In this document: positions 1 to 11,699 of the stretch, piece by piece
Position numbering within the stretch: the first letter of the stretch is position 1
How the letters are laid out: each line of letters starts with the position of its first letter
Source: Gnetum montanum
Lineage: Eukaryota; Streptophyta; Gnetopsida; Gnetales; Gnetaceae
NCBI GenBank assembly: GCA_015680685.1
Contig: MNCI01000001.1
Location: 55,045-119,044, forward strand
Reading direction: 5' to 3'
Length of the DNA: 64,000 nt
The notes under the pieces: generated by a model
Seen by the model: only the letters and a program-made list of their open reading frames with translations
Told to the model about the DNA's origin: nothing
The model's database searches: none
Position numbers and translations under genes: made by a program

Positions 1-43
1 AAATTCACTACTAAAATGCTCTTAAGGCTTTCAAACACAAGTG

Positions 44-126
44 GTTCTATGGAAAAATTTTAATAGAAATATTCTATTATGCAANGTTCTATGGAAAAAT
101 TTTAATAGAAATATTCTATTATGCAA
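44..126. repeat. 41-bp perfect direct repeat around a single N (assembly join)
   Basis: Positions 44-84 and 86-126 are identical, separated by one N at 85. An identical overlap on both sides of a single N is what results when two contigs with overlapping ends are scaffolded without being merged. One copy is probably artificial. Confidence 0.85.
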
Positions 127-430
127 CAAGAACAATAAGAGTAATGTAAAAATCCAAAAATTACTTGCCAAGCATGATACTATCTAAACCACTAGCTAAA
201 CAATTTAAACAAAATAAAGATAAAACATAACCAACAAAACTATGACAAAGAGGCTGAAATCTTTTCTTTAGCAAGCCATCTTACAAGCAATCTTTCACAA
301 TGTGTGATCCCAAGTGTGGTCAAGTGTGTGTTTATTTTCTTCTTACCCCTGAAGCCTTTTTATAGGGTTCAAAAAGTAGTTACATTCTAAAATATCTTAG
401 CTAACTTTTCTCCCAAGTAAGGAAGTTAAT

Positions 431-504
431 TACTTGCCCAACAAGTTAGGAGATCTTACTTGCCCAATAAGTTAGTAGATTACTTGCCCAACAAGTTAGG
501 AAAG
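431..504. repeat. Three tandem 24-26 bp units
   Basis: Units at 431-456, 457-480 and 481-504 each begin TACTTGCCCAA(C/T)AAGTTAG. They lie just upstream (minus strand) of the TATA-like box of the LTR-like fragment, in the position of a U3 enhancer repeat. Confidence 0.75.
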
Positions 505-560
505 TTAGGAGAAAATCATGCTAATATTGGCATGCGTCTTTACAAATATTTCTTTTATAA

Positions 561-914
561 GCAATAATAATAATTTTTAAAAAAATAAATCCGAGAGCTC
601 CATACAATTGTTATTGTTATTTTTATTTGTTTATAATTTTTAAGTTTTAAATGTTAAATATTATTGAAGCCCTAGTAATTTTATAAATAGGTGGTAGTAA
701 AAAGGTAATTTTGTATACACCTTAATGTAATGTTGGTTGAGGCAGCTGTACGAGTTAATAAGGCCGATCCTTGCAAATTTGTATTTTAAATGTGTAAAAT
801 TTGCTACTGGCTTCTTGGCACCATTAGAATGTCTCCGAATGTGAAGGTTGAATGTGAAGGCGCCCGGCCTGGAACTGCCGGCAAATAGTTTCAAATTATC
901 CCGCCTTGCCAGAA
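561..914. other. No gene recognised
   Basis: AT-rich sequence with a small GC-rich island near 858-885 (CGCCCGGCC and GCCGGC). The island sits next to the HSP70 fragment and may belong to the same captured or inserted piece. I see no supported coding sequence. Confidence 0.4.
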
Positions 915-1733
915 TCATATATCAACTGCCACTGCGAAAGAAGGCTCTGCCACTGCGTTCAGTAATGTTGCCGTGTGTTCCGTAAAAAATTGTGGTTGTT
1001 GTAACCTTTGCTGTTGCGCTGTCCTACCTTGCCTTATCCTACCTTCGCCTCGGACCATGCGCTCGATCTCGTCCTTGCTCAGCTGCACTTTGTCATTGGT
1101 GATGGTGAGGTTGTTTTTGACACCCACCATCTTGATCTTGTCCGTCACATGGAGGATGCCATTGGTGTTGATGTCGAAGAACACATTGATTTGGGGAACA
1201 CCTCGAGGCACCGAAGGGATGCCCGTCAGCTCAAACTTGCCTAGCAGGTTGTTGTCCTTCGTGCGGGCACTCTCGCCCTTGTACACTAGAATCAGCACGC
1301 CTGCTTGATTTTTTGAATACATGCTAAAAAATTGCTCTTTCTTTGACGAGATGGTCGTGTTGTGGGGGATGAGCGCCATCATGACGCTGCTTGCGGTCAC
1401 AATGCCCAGGGACAACAGAGTCGCGTCGAGGAGGAGCAGGTCCTGGACCTTGTCGCTGGACTCGCCAGAGAGAATGGCGGCCTGTACGGCTGCATCGTAG
1501 GCAACGGCCTCATCTAAGTTGATGCTCTTACAGAGCTCCTTGCCATTGAAAAAATCCTGAAGCAGTTGTTGGACCTTCGGGATCCGCGTAGAACTGCCCA
1601 TGAGCGTGATGTCGTCGATGGAGGCCTTGATGATGTGCATGACGTTGAGGTTTCTTGAAGTCATCCAAGAAACATAGGCCGAGTAATGGTAGTAGTAAGA
1701 TCTATTAAACGGTTGCATAAACAGAACATACAT
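915..1733 (-). pseudogene. HSP70 fragment (end of ATPase domain to middle of substrate-binding domain)
   Basis: The minus frame is open for 272 codons. Residues about 33-227 (nt 1053-1637) match cytosolic plant HSP70/HSC70. Visible landmarks are [58 protein letters not shown] and ITNDK. That is roughly one third of a normal protein of about 650 residues: the end of the nucleotide-binding domain, the linker and part of the beta-sandwich. The ATP-binding N-terminus and the lid are absent, and residues before 33 and after 228 do not match. Conserved positions have changed (GGSTR to GSSTR, TAGGVM to TASSVM). The patch is much richer in GC and CpG than its surroundings, suggesting later arrival or slower methylation decay. 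It is probably a retro-copied or captured fragment and cannot be a chaperone. An exon of a split gene is possible but no flanking exons were seen. Confidence 0.85.
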
Positions 1734-2149
1734 AGAACCTAAGCACTATATTTTGGTTCCTTTAAAATCTTTACAGATCAAGGTTACCGTTGTATCAATT
1801 TTAGGCTTTTTGGGAATACTGGAAGATTCGTGGTACGGTATGTCTTATACCATTGCACAAATAGAGCGACTTGACATCCCCATTTTGAATCATAATAATA
1901 ATAATGTTGTAAATAAAATCAGGAGTTGGAGCATGGGAAAGCCAAAGACTGAGCTCTCAGGCACTCAAGATAATACACCTCTGCACTTTGTTGTGCTGAT
2001 TTTGGAGGTTGAATCTATTGAGTCCAGTCCTTATGCTGCAGTTGATTGATTTTGGCAGTCTCTACTTTTGTGCTGACGTTACTCTATTATTCTTAAAATT
2101 TTTTTTATTTTTCAAAGACCTTCAGACTTGGGAGAATATTTGTAATTTA

Positions 2150-2720
2150 TTATTTTCTCTCAAACTGAAATTTTTGCCACTTCTCCAAAATCTCTTAACC
2201 AATTTTATCATGCCAACCTGTTCCATGAAATGGCCAAATGTGCCAACACTAAGATTCAAAAACTAACCTCTTTTAATAAGGATTATAGAAAGGTTTAAGA
2301 AGAGGAGACTCTTGAAAAATAGGCAAAGAATTTCGAGGAAGTTACACGTGAGAATTCAAGCTTAAGCATAATTAGGTTTGATAATATTGATCATAAAGAA
2401 AATACTTCATTTGTGTGTAAAACTTATGGTAGTAAGCAAACCCTTAATTATTCTCATGATGATCAAAACAAGATTGATGCTTGATCTTGTCAAAAAGGCC
2501 TTGGTAACAAAATTGTGTAGGCACTAGAAGCTAAAAATGAAGAGAAGTGGAGAAGTGAAAATAATGCAATAAGTGATCAAGGGTTTTATCATAAACATGA
2601 ACAAATAAAGACATCACATACATGATTCAATGAAAGATAACCTAAGGATGAGAAGGTACTTCATGATAGGAGATCTCATCTCAAACACCATTAATCTTCT
2701 CTCCTAACCAACAAGCAAGG
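2150..2720 (+). pseudogene. Decayed coiled-coil-like ORF in C'
   Basis: One plus frame reads as hydrophilic, Lys/Glu-rich protein interrupted mainly by TAG and TGA at places where Gln or Arg fit (for example KDYRKV*EEETLEK*AKNFEE). The composition resembles the charged C-terminal part of some copia Gag proteins, but there is no diagnostic motif such as a zinc knuckle. I do not assign a function. Confidence 0.3.
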
Positions 2721-4770
2721 TAAGTCAAGGTAAGTTCCCATCTCTTTGCTTGATAGTTAAATGATAAGTATATGATTTAAGAAGTGCAAAATTGTTGTCT
2801 TTTCTAGGTTAAAATTATGGTGGAATAATTGTTTAGAGAATCTCTTACATTCATCTATGAGCTTGATGCAATTGGGTTTCTGAAAATATGTAGTATAGAA
2901 CTTGCATTGATTTCCTTTGGGTCATTATTTTGTAATATTTTTTTTTGGTTTTTTTTTCGTGTTTAATCTTGTTCAAACTAAACTTCTTGTGATGATTTGA
3001 TTTTAATCTCATGACCTTTGGGATATTTTTTCCATAAGATAAGCTTATGAATATTCTATTAATATTACTTATTGGAGACCTTAGTCTCAATTATTGATCT
3101 TAATGTTGGCCTATAGCTATAGTTGTTTGGTGATTTACAATGTTTACAAGATGATCTTAAAAACCAAAGAAGAGCTACAAATGGGAATGGGGAGCCTATT
3201 CCTCATTATCCATCATCATCTTGGAGGTCACCAATGTAGGGGGAGTCTTTGGAGACTTTAGCTAAGAAATCACAAAATTAGCAAGGATTGATGTCATGCA
3301 AGTGGTTGTTTTCAAGTTAAAAGTATGATTAACTCTTTGTTAAGATGCCTTACCGACATTTTACCTTTGTGATATCTCTTGGTTACCATTTAAACATCTT
3401 GTTAAAATCTACTTGACTAGTTTTTGGGCATTGAATTGTTTATATTTGGTGCTTGCCCATCTTAATGAGAATTTATTTTTCGAAATGTATCCCTTCTTCC
3501 TTGTCATTACCTTCATGATATTTGAATAAGAGTTGAGTTCTGATAGAATCATGACATATTGGTTTACCTTATGAGTTTATTGGTTCAAAAGATAGATCAT
3601 TTGATCCTCAAAAGTTAGGTTTTGATATAAGGTAGCTCCTATCTTCTTTTATTTAGCCCTTTAAAATTTGTGCTAATAGAATATCTTGAAATATAAGCTT
3701 TAATGAGATATTTGACTTTAATTGATAAAGCCACTTACTTCCAAATGCTCTATCCTTTGTCTTTAACATTTAAGTCTATTTTCTCTTAGACGTAAAAGTT
3801 TTTTCTTAGTCTTGTTTGTATTAGTTGTGGGATGTTTTGTCTAACCTTGCTTTTGATAAGAAAAGCAAAAATCTTTTTGAAATGGAGATTTTTCATCCTC
3901 AACATACAAATTTGATAATTAGGTTTGTGTCTTTTTCCCTGATTCCTTGCTTGTGTTATTTCAACATGATATATATATATAACTATATATATATCAAATT
4001 GGTAGTTGTTAGTCCTTTTTGGATTAGTTGTAGCTCCTTGTTTTTGAACTAAAAAGAGTAGATCTCAATGTATTGAGGATATCATCAACCCACCTATTTG
4101 ACATTCAAGCATGAGCTAAATCAAGAGGTACTTATATTTGTATGAAAGAATGCAAATAATTGATATTATTCCCTCCAACAATATGAAAAATAAAATAATC
4201 ATTCATTTTATGGTAAGGTATTCGTTGTGAAAGTATGCTTTGATCAAAACATTTCTTGAGTAGGTTGCCTTGAGAAATAATTTCTAGTTCAAGAATTTAA
4301 AATTGGCTAGTTTCAAATTGTGTGATACAGATATGGTTAAAAATTAGTATTACTCTACTCTCCTTATCATAAATATTTCTATGCCCTATTCTTTTGTTGA
4401 TGTTTTCAAAAGGAGAATATTGGTTTAGAAATAGGTTACTTGATCTTTGAAGATTATACTTCTCTTCAAGCTTTAAGTTTGAATATCACCTGAAAGGCTT
4501 GGATCAGTTCTTTAGAAATTATAAGTAGCTCTTCATGGAACTTAGTACTAAAAAATGTGTGCTTTTGAACTTCAATTATTGCTTAGCTAATTGTTTATAT
4601 ATTCTTGGAATTATCACATGCTATTGATTATGCATATTATATACAATTTTTACTCTTTTATGATGTCTCTTTAGAAATAAGTTTACATGCTTTATCCTTT
4701 TTGATGCTGTTCAAAAAGGGGAAAAGTATGTATGACTCACTAACCCATTTTATTAAGTTTTGAACATCAT

Positions 4771-4785
4771 CAAAAAGGGGGAGAT
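4771..4785 (+). promoter_or_regulatory. Polypurine tract of C'
   Basis: CAAAAAGGGGGAGAT lies directly upstream of the LTR start. It is the usual plus-strand primer site and defines the downstream LTR as a 3' LTR. Confidence 0.8.
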
Positions 4786-4787
4786 TA

Positions 4788-5968
4788 TGGACCTTTTGGT
4801 ATGTCAAAACATTAAGTAAAATGGAAAAAAAGGTTATGTGTTATTATTTTTGTAGGACCAAGATGAGATGACAAGGAATGAATGAGTTTAGAGAAAAGGA
4901 GCACTCAAAGAAAAAGGTCATCCACAAGGTCTCAAGTGAACACACAAGAATTTCAAGAATGTTGACAAGGACCAAATAACTCACAAGCAAAGTTATCATC
5001 ATTGCAGCATACAAAAGTGCAAGGTTATGAACAAGGAATAAAGAATGCATCATACAAAGGAAGGCAAAGAAAGACATCTCTAAGAAATAGTAGATGTCTT
5101 GGTAGAATTGAAGGATGCATAGGCAAAGGTATCTCTACAAAATAGCATATGTCTTTCATCACACATAGATGTCTTTCCCTAGATAAAGATGTCTTCACAG
5201 AATGCAAGCTAGTTGTAGAAAGATGTCTTTCAATAGACAAAGATGTCTTCCCAGAATGAAGGAAGATATAGAAAGATGTCTTAGCCATGAAGAAGATGTC
5301 TTCCATGACCATTAGCTAGTTGTTGCATGAGTTCCAAGATGGATTTGGAAACATGTGACTATAAGAAGACATCATTCTCACTGGAAAATGTGCAGGCCTT
5401 TGTACTATCATTATGTAATCATTTTTCAATCATTGTAATAATTTTTGCTCCTCATTGTATTATCATTTGTCCATTGTAAGGTGTGCTATACTTCAAAGTG
5501 GTAGGATAAAATAAACTAAGTTGCATTCATCCCTTGTAATTATTGTTCTCTCTTGTTGCCTTGTGGGGTTGATGTGCTTCTTATGGAAAGGCATATTGCT
5601 TAAGCTTGTTAGGATCCTAATAGGATTAAGTGGTTTTGTAGCACCATAACACTCCAGAGAAGAGCTCAAGATTATAAATCTTGTGGAAACTTGGAAACCA
5701 CATTGTAAGCTTGTCAAGACCTTACAAGGTTGAGTGGTTGGTGTAACATCATAACATCCTAGAGTGGAGCTTAGATCTTGTACAAGGTGTGGTATCCTTC
5801 AAACCACATTTGAGAGCAAAAAAATTTAGAGGTGTGCTTGCAATCTACCCTTCGAGTATGGACTACCCATGTTGAGGAACCGCATTAAATTTGGTGTATG
5901 TGATTTACCCAAAGAATTTTAATTTGGGAAACTTATTCATTCCCCCATTCTAAGTTCAATAATCCTCA
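4788..5968 (+). mobile_element. 3' LTR of copia element C' (C family)
   Basis: Starts TGGACCTTTTGGTATGTC after the PPT and ends near AATCCTCA. The same sequence, inverted, occurs at 42535-43657 with its own PPT, which fixes the ends. Inside are an array of AGATGTCTT motifs (5069-5305) and a TATA-like CTATAAGAAG near 5360. The region ending ATTCATTCCCCCATTCTAAG resembles the C-rich LTR end of SIRE/Maximus-type copia elements. Immediately to the right is element A without its 5' LTR, so C' probably inserted into or truncated A. Confidence 0.75.
5069..5305 (+). promoter_or_regulatory. Array of AAGATGTCTT motifs in the C' LTR
   Basis: About nine copies of AGATGTCTT or its complement lie in about 230 bp, irregularly spaced, just upstream of the TATA-like box near 5360. 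Placement suggests a U3 enhancer of repeated protein-binding sites. The inverted LTR at 42535-43657 has fewer, degenerate copies. Confidence 0.5.
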
Positions 5969-6003
5969 ACCTTAACTAGAATTTACAATCCATTGTAAAC
6001 AAA

Positions 6004-7860
6004 CCTGGTTTAGGGAAAAATGGTTCCCATGACCATGGAGGCTCCAAAGGAGGGAGTTAAGGTAGGAACTAGGACAAGCACCATGATAGAGACAAAGATG
6101 GTGATTACAAACATGACCAAAGAAGAGGGAGTAGTAGGCACTATGTTGGTGCTGGCTCTCCTCCCTCTTCATCTTCAACATCCTCATCTTCTTCCTCCAC
6201 TAGCTCTAACCAAGGTCATAGAGGACGAGACCATGATGGAGGTGGTTAGTGGAATAGAGATGATCACAAGGCCTACTAAAATAATAGAGACTAGGGGTGT
6301 GGGCAATCAACGGAGGCCCACCATTATGAATGAACGAACAATAGAGGGCATCATGGGCATCATGGTCATCATAGAGGCTATGACTATGATGAGTCTTTGC
6401 TTGTAATAAGAAACATGTTGAACATTGCAGAGGCTATGATGATTCCAATGAGGCATATGAAAAACAAAAAAATGAAATAGTTGGACATGAACAATATCCC
6501 CAAGTTTGAAGGAGGATACAACTCAGATCCACAAAATTATCTTAAAGCCTTTCACAATGCCTGTGTTTTCCATAATGTTGAAAATGAATGGTAAAAACTA
6601 AATCTATTCCCTAGGACACTCATCAATGATGCTGAAAGTTAGTATCAATTATTAGAACCAGAATTAATTAGACGATAGAGTATGATGCTTGAACTCTTTA
6701 ATGATAAGTATCAAATATACTCCTAATTATCTAATATGAAAAAGTAGATTCAAGGGTGAAGACAAGGAATACATGAATCCTTGAATGCAACCATGGGTAG
6801 ATATTACTCTCTATTGCACAAGTGCCCAAGCCATGTATTTTATGAATAGGAGTAGCTCCACCATATCATAGATGGACTCATAACAAAATTAAGAAGAACT
6901 CCTAGGATCTATGCCCAAGTGAGACTTTTAGAACCAAGGGCTCATTAGATCCAAAGGTTGATTGAGTAGGTGATCAAAGAAGAAGATGAGTTGAGAAAAA
7001 CTATGGAAGAGTATAATTGAGACCCTTCCATTCAAAAAAGAAAAGTTGGTTTTATGACAACAATGAGGAGGCACCAATTGATAAAGTGATGCAATGTAAA
7101 ACTTTGTCAATACAAAAATTTGTTCCTAAAATATTGGCTAAGGTACAGTGGGATTATTTGGATGAAAAATTCCAAGCTATCATTAGAATTTCTAAAGAGT
7201 TCAAAGAGCATGATAGTGATCATGATCGAGGAAGAATGAAGGAAGATGAACATGCCCATCAAAGGGGTAAGGATAATGTTGTTGCCATTGAAGAGGTTGC
7301 AGAATTTGAGATAGATAATGATGGTGGGTATGACATTTGTCACTATGAGCATCCTAAGGGATGTTTCCCCATTGTGTCACACTTGTAGGAGTTTGGGTTG
7401 TATGCACTAAATCTTAGATTGGCAAAAAGGCAAGCACCCAGAAGGTTGCCTTATCCTTAAGATAACTATAGGTAGTTCCATCAACAACAAGCATACTATC
7501 CAAGTGGAGCTCCATCCCAAGCTTATGAGTAGTACCAGTAGTGGCAACACTGATAGTCATGGGGGATGCCACCACTAAGGTAGTAGTACCCTTACTAGTA
7601 TCGAGATCCATAGGGGTACTATGTTTAGCAACTGATTTCTCCACATGACTCTTCTAGTCACACCTCATTCCAACACCACTACTACCCTTCTGAGTATTAC
7701 AAAGCTCAATCTCCAAGAAGGGAATCCCCATTTCCTTTCTACCCTTCTCATCCTTCTACACCTATACTTATGCCCTTAACTCAATTGTTGGTAGCTCCAT
7801 CCATATAGGATGAAATTCTTGCCTAGCCATAGTAAAGAAACACCACAAGGGTTGTTAACC
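6004..7860 (+). pseudogene. Gag of element A
   Basis: The frame starting at 6004 encodes a Ser/His/Arg/Gly-rich N-terminus (runs of serine near 6160-6205, HHGHHGHHRG near 6340). The Gag core follows: IPKFEGGYNSDPQNYLKAF at about 6493-6550, then LINDAES, LFNDKYQ and CPSHVFYE. Stops are mostly TAG and TAA at expected Gln codons. A +/-1 shift near 7020-7045 moves the frame, after which it stays open in the new phase to the Pro/Ser/Tyr/His-rich C-terminus. The same order and motifs occur in element B (IPKFAGGYDLDP, then GYCPVLLHL). Gag would package RNA into cytoplasmic particles. No zinc knuckle was seen. No functional product is possible. Confidence 0.75.
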
Positions 7861-8040
7861 TACAACTGGCTTCCTAGCTGAGTGGTTCAAAAAATAAACC
7901 CCAAACAAAACCTTTCTTCCAAATCAATAGTCCTTCTAAGCCATTATAGATACTTGTGGCTAATGACCCTAATTCTTCCTAATCCTTTAATACATCATTC
8001 CAGAACCCTTCAAACCAAATGCCTCCCAAAGTGTATACTG

Positions 8041-8440
8041 TCATGTTAACCCATGTAGTTATTGATTGGATAAAGGTTGGTCACCTTCCTAAGAAAATAT
8101 GTAATCCTAGAAGTCCCTTAATTTACTTGTAAATTTCTAGGATGAGACTTGTAAGGGTCTTATGGACTCAATTTTCTGGTGTCAATTTGATCTCTCATGA
8201 AATGTACAAAGCTTGGAACCTACCTCCTCTTAAGAAGAGTAATATTCATCTTGAGTTAGTAGAATAGTCCATCACCATTCCCTTGGGATTGGTGGAGGAC
8301 ATTATGATAATCATTTATAGATGGTCCTATCCTTTTGAATTCCTGGTGGTTTATGTAGATAACTATTAGGGGGTCTCCCCAATCATCATGAGAAGGGCTT
8401 GGCTAAGCACAATAGATGCATGATTGGGAATCAAAGAACT
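8041..8440 (+). pseudogene. Protease domain of element A
   Basis: In frame with the Gag C-terminus, the frame reads through FSGVNLISHEMY, LPPLKKSN, SITIPLGLVEDIM, PFEFLVV and PIIMRRAWLSTIDA. These follow the pattern of Athila-type aspartic proteases, in which a DGGAG/DxGA site precedes NL(I/M)S and a PIILGRPFL motif comes at the end. The catalytic Asp and the GA are not recognisable (the position reads TQFSG), so the site is lost. A frame change between about 8440 and 8725 separates this from RT. Confidence 0.6.
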
Positions 8441-8724
8441 CTCCTTGAAAATTTCCAAGGAAAATTGGAAAGGTCAAGAAAGAGCATGTTCTATGCATCA
8501 TGTACAATGACATAGGATGCAGCTACATGCAAAAATTATGGATCATGAGAAGTACATCAATCACAATGTGAAGGTAGTGTGCTGATGTGACAGAAATCCA
8601 AAGGTGCCTACATGCAATAACCACAAAATAGGAGGGTATCCATTAGCTAATAATTAAACCTAATAGTAGCTCAACTTTATGCATGGAATAGATTGAGAGC
8701 CTTACAAGTGCCTACATTGAAGGC

Positions 8725-9790
8725 ATGAACAAGATGGAGCAAATCCATCACCAGCTTCCTAATGAACCTAATGACACCAATTTGGGAAAGTTGGAGGTCC
8801 CTAAAAGTTTTAAACAAGAGTCCCTTGAGTTGAAAAGTCTACTAGTCAGACTAGAGTATGATTTTTTAAAATATGGCAAGTCAGTTATTATCAATGCCAA
8901 CCTTCCTCCTACACAGAAAAAGAAGTTGTTGGAGGTGGTCAACAATAGTTACTTGGTCATGTCCTGAACTCACTAGAAATGATCCTAGGATATGCTAGCA
9001 TCACATCTACATGGATTCTTCCATTAAATTAAAGAGAAAGCCATAGCAATTCTTGGATCCCAAATTGAAGTAGATCATGAAGGGGAGATCAAACAAGTCC
9101 TCAAGGTGGGGTTCATCTATCCCGTTGCGGATAGTGAGTGGGTTAGCCCACTTGTGATAGTTCCAAAGAAAGGTGGAAAATGGAGGATTTGAATTGATTT
9201 TAGGCTGTTGAACATGGCAACATACAACGATGATTTTCTATTGCAATTTGTGAACCAGGTGTTGGATACCATTTCTACCCATTGCTCCTATAGCTTTCTA
9301 GATGGCTATAGTGCCTATAACCAAATTCAGGTCACTCTAGAAGATCAAGCTAAAACATCATTCATGAGTTCCTGGAGAACTTTCACATAGAGAAAGATGT
9401 AGTTTGGCCTATGTAATGCCCCTACCACCTTCCAACATCTTGTCCTAAGCATATTCCAATAGCAGATTGGTGGCGGGGTGGAAGTCTTTATGGATGACTT
9501 CTCCACTGATGGGGCTAAGTTTGAGTAAGCCTTGGATTGTCTTGAGAAAGAACTAAAAAATTATGTGAAGACAAAACTTAGGCTCAACTGGTAGAAAAGC
9601 CACTTGATGGTTTAGGAAGCCATTATGTTGGGGTATAGAATTTTAGAGAAAGGGATTGAGGTGGACCCTGAAAAAATAAGGGTCATATAAGGAATTACCA
9701 AATAGCTAGAAATAGTTAAAGATGTGAGGTCATTCCTTGGAAACACTGGCTACTATTGATGATTCATTGGTAATTTCTTTAAGATAGCTA
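8725..9790 (+). pseudogene. Reverse transcriptase of element A
   Basis: One frame with scattered stops runs the whole length. Visible motifs in order: LELKSLLVRLEYDFL (pre-RT linker), GFIYPVADSEWVSPLVIVPKKGGKW (about 9110-9185), FLDGYSAYNQI (9295-9330), FGLCNAPTTFQ (9410-9440), the active site FMDD at 9487-9498, then SFLGNTGYY near 9735. The catalytic aspartates are present, but more than ten stop codons (mostly TAG/TAA at Gln) make it inactive. LDGYSAYNQI and FGLCNAPTTF are characteristic of the Athila/Tat RT group. Confidence 0.9.
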
Positions 9791-9879
9791 AATTGTTGGT
9801 GCAGTTGATAAAGAAGGATGCTCCATTTTTCTAGACCAAGAAATGAAAATGTACATTCTTGTAGTTCAAAGAGAATCTT

Positions 9880-10330
9880 GTGGAAACTCCAATTCTATGA
9901 GTACCTAATTAGTTTAGGCGCTTTCTCATCATGATATATGCCTCCAATTATGCCTTGGAGGCCATGCTCATGTAGTTGGATGATTAGAAACATCCTTACT
10001 ATATCCACTGTGCAAGTAGAAGCATTGTGGGTGCATAGTTGATACATCATAATAGAAAATGAATTGATGGTAGTGGTGTTTGCCTTGGAGAAATTCAAGT
10101 ACTATGTGTTTGGGTACAAGGTGTTCATGCACACAAAGCATAGTGTAATCCAGTTCATGATGAATAAATGAATAGTGAGCACCTGTGTCATATAGTGGAT
10201 GGTAATCTTACAAAAATTTGATCTTACAATGATATATTGAAAGGAAACTAAGAACATGATTGTTGACCACTTGTCTTGGTTAAGATGGAACAAAAAACAA
10301 AATGAGGTGAGTTTACTTTTAGATTAGTTT
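9880..10330 (+). pseudogene. RNase H region of element A
   Basis: After RT the frame continues with IMIYASNYALEAML and YYIHCASRSI. It then shifts once near 10050 to VVFALEKFKYYVFGYKVF..TKHSVIQFM, followed by LQKFDLTM and NMIVDHLSWL, the order found in Ty3 RNase H. The first catalytic Asp position reads as Tyr. Multiple stops. Confidence 0.7.
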
Positions 10331-10559
10331 CCTGATAAACTTCTCTTTGTTAGGGCTATGACTAAACAAATGCCCACTAAACCAAACTGGTACGATGGTA
10401 TTCTCACCTATGTTCTTACTCAAGAGATGCCATAGGAGTGGGATCACAAGAAGAAACAACAGTTTCTTCACTAGGTGAAATGCTTTATGGAAATCAATGG
10501 ATACCTTTACAAGGTATGCATTGATGGCTTGGTTTGGTGGTGCGTGCTTGATGCTAATC

Positions 10560-11690
10560 AACTACGTGTTCTCCAAGATGCTCATCAGAGCCCTTGTGGG
10601 GGTCATTATGCTAGGAGGTGCATAATCATTAAGATCATCATTGCAAGGTAGTATTGGCCAATACCTTTTAGGGATCCTCACCACTTTATCTGCTTTTGTG
10701 AATGCTGCCAACGTGATGGTGGAATGATCACTCATATAAAGGAAGCTCAATAGTGGATCCAATAGTTAGAGTCCTTCAATATTTTGGGCATTGACTTCAT
10801 GGATTCCATGACATTCACATTGAATGGAAAGGCATACATCATAGTGACTATTGACTATTGTAAGAAATGGTTAAAAGCTATAGTTGTCACCAATTGCACA
10901 TCTTCTATGACTACTTGGTTTGTACAATAATATGTTGTAAATAGGTTTGGGATGCCATGTGCAATTATTTTTAATAATGGTATTCATTTTACATGAACTA
11001 CCTTTTGGAAGCTCATGTAATGCTTGGGGGTTTATTATAAATTAATAACACGCTACCATCCTAAATCCAATGGCCAAGTAGAGGTTATAAATAGGAACAT
11101 CATGAAAATACTAACCTTAACCATTAGTAAATATAGAAGGGATTGGAGCAGAAAACTCAATGATACCCTTTGGACCTACCACTCCACTTGGAAACTTCAT
11201 ATTGGTTACTCTTCCTATGAGCTTGTGTATGGAAAGTTATCAACATGTCCAATCCAAACGAAGCTTTGTATAGTATCAACAATGTGTGACCTTGACCTTG
11301 ACCTAAGTCTAGCATAGAAAGAAATATTGATGAACCTCAACTTGCTAGATGAGAACTAATTGGTAGCCTTATCATCTAACGAGTGGCACAAGGCATTCAA
11401 TAAATAATGATGTGAACTTAGAATACAAAAAGTGAAATTTTATTTGGGAGATAAGGTTCTATATTGGAATTGCACACATGTGCCACAAAGAGCTAAGTTT
11501 CAAACATTATGGGAAGGACCTTATATTATCTATGAAACCTTTTCTTTTGGGTCCATGTTAATCTACAAACCTGAAATCCCACATAAGAAATTTTTGGTCA
11601 ACACACAAAAACTAAAACCTTTCCATGAATCCAAAAGATCTAGTGAACAAAACACCTCAAAAGATGAACATGCATGCTCAATTTTTTAGA
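10560..11690 (+). pseudogene. Integrase of element A
   Basis: The zinc-binding N-terminus is recognisable (DAHQSPCGGHYARR..ARYWPI, then CECCQRDGG). The core has GIDFMDSM (first Asp, about 10790), YIIVTIDYCKKW, FNNGIHF (second Asp changed to Asn) and HPKSNGQVEVINRN (Glu kept, about 11055-11095). The C-terminal part reads GDKVLYWN, KFQTLWEGPYII, and ends FLVNTQKLKPFHES before the stop near 11688. The C-terminal pattern lacks a chromodomain, consistent with the Athila/Tat side. Several TAG/TAA stops and one or more shifts make it non-functional. Confidence 0.85.
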
Positions 11691-11699
11691 TCCTCCTCC

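Larger units (their letters stand above)
1..560 (-). mobile_element. LTR-like fragment running off the left edge
   Basis: Read on the minus strand, this stretch has the look of a retrotransposon LTR: a short tandem repeat block (431-504), then a TATA-like CCTATAAAAAGG (about 355-366), then T-rich transcribed-type sequence. No coding frame is visible. The partner LTR and any body would lie outside the window, so the assignment rests on promoter layout only. It could also be an ordinary promoter or an unrelated repeat. Confidence 0.35.
1734..4787 (+). mobile_element. Internal remnant of copia element C' (ends at its PPT)
   Basis: This AT-rich stretch precedes a clear polypurine tract and 3' LTR, so at least its right part is the body of a plus-strand LTR element. 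Apart from the weak coiled-coil-like frame at 2150-2720 I could not identify RT, integrase or protease. The last 250 bases resemble the equivalent tail before the C-family LTR at 42535-43657 (a 'TTTTG..CATCAAAAAGG' approach to the PPT). The left limit is unknown: 1740-2100 has an open 98-codon frame without recognisable features. Confidence 0.45.
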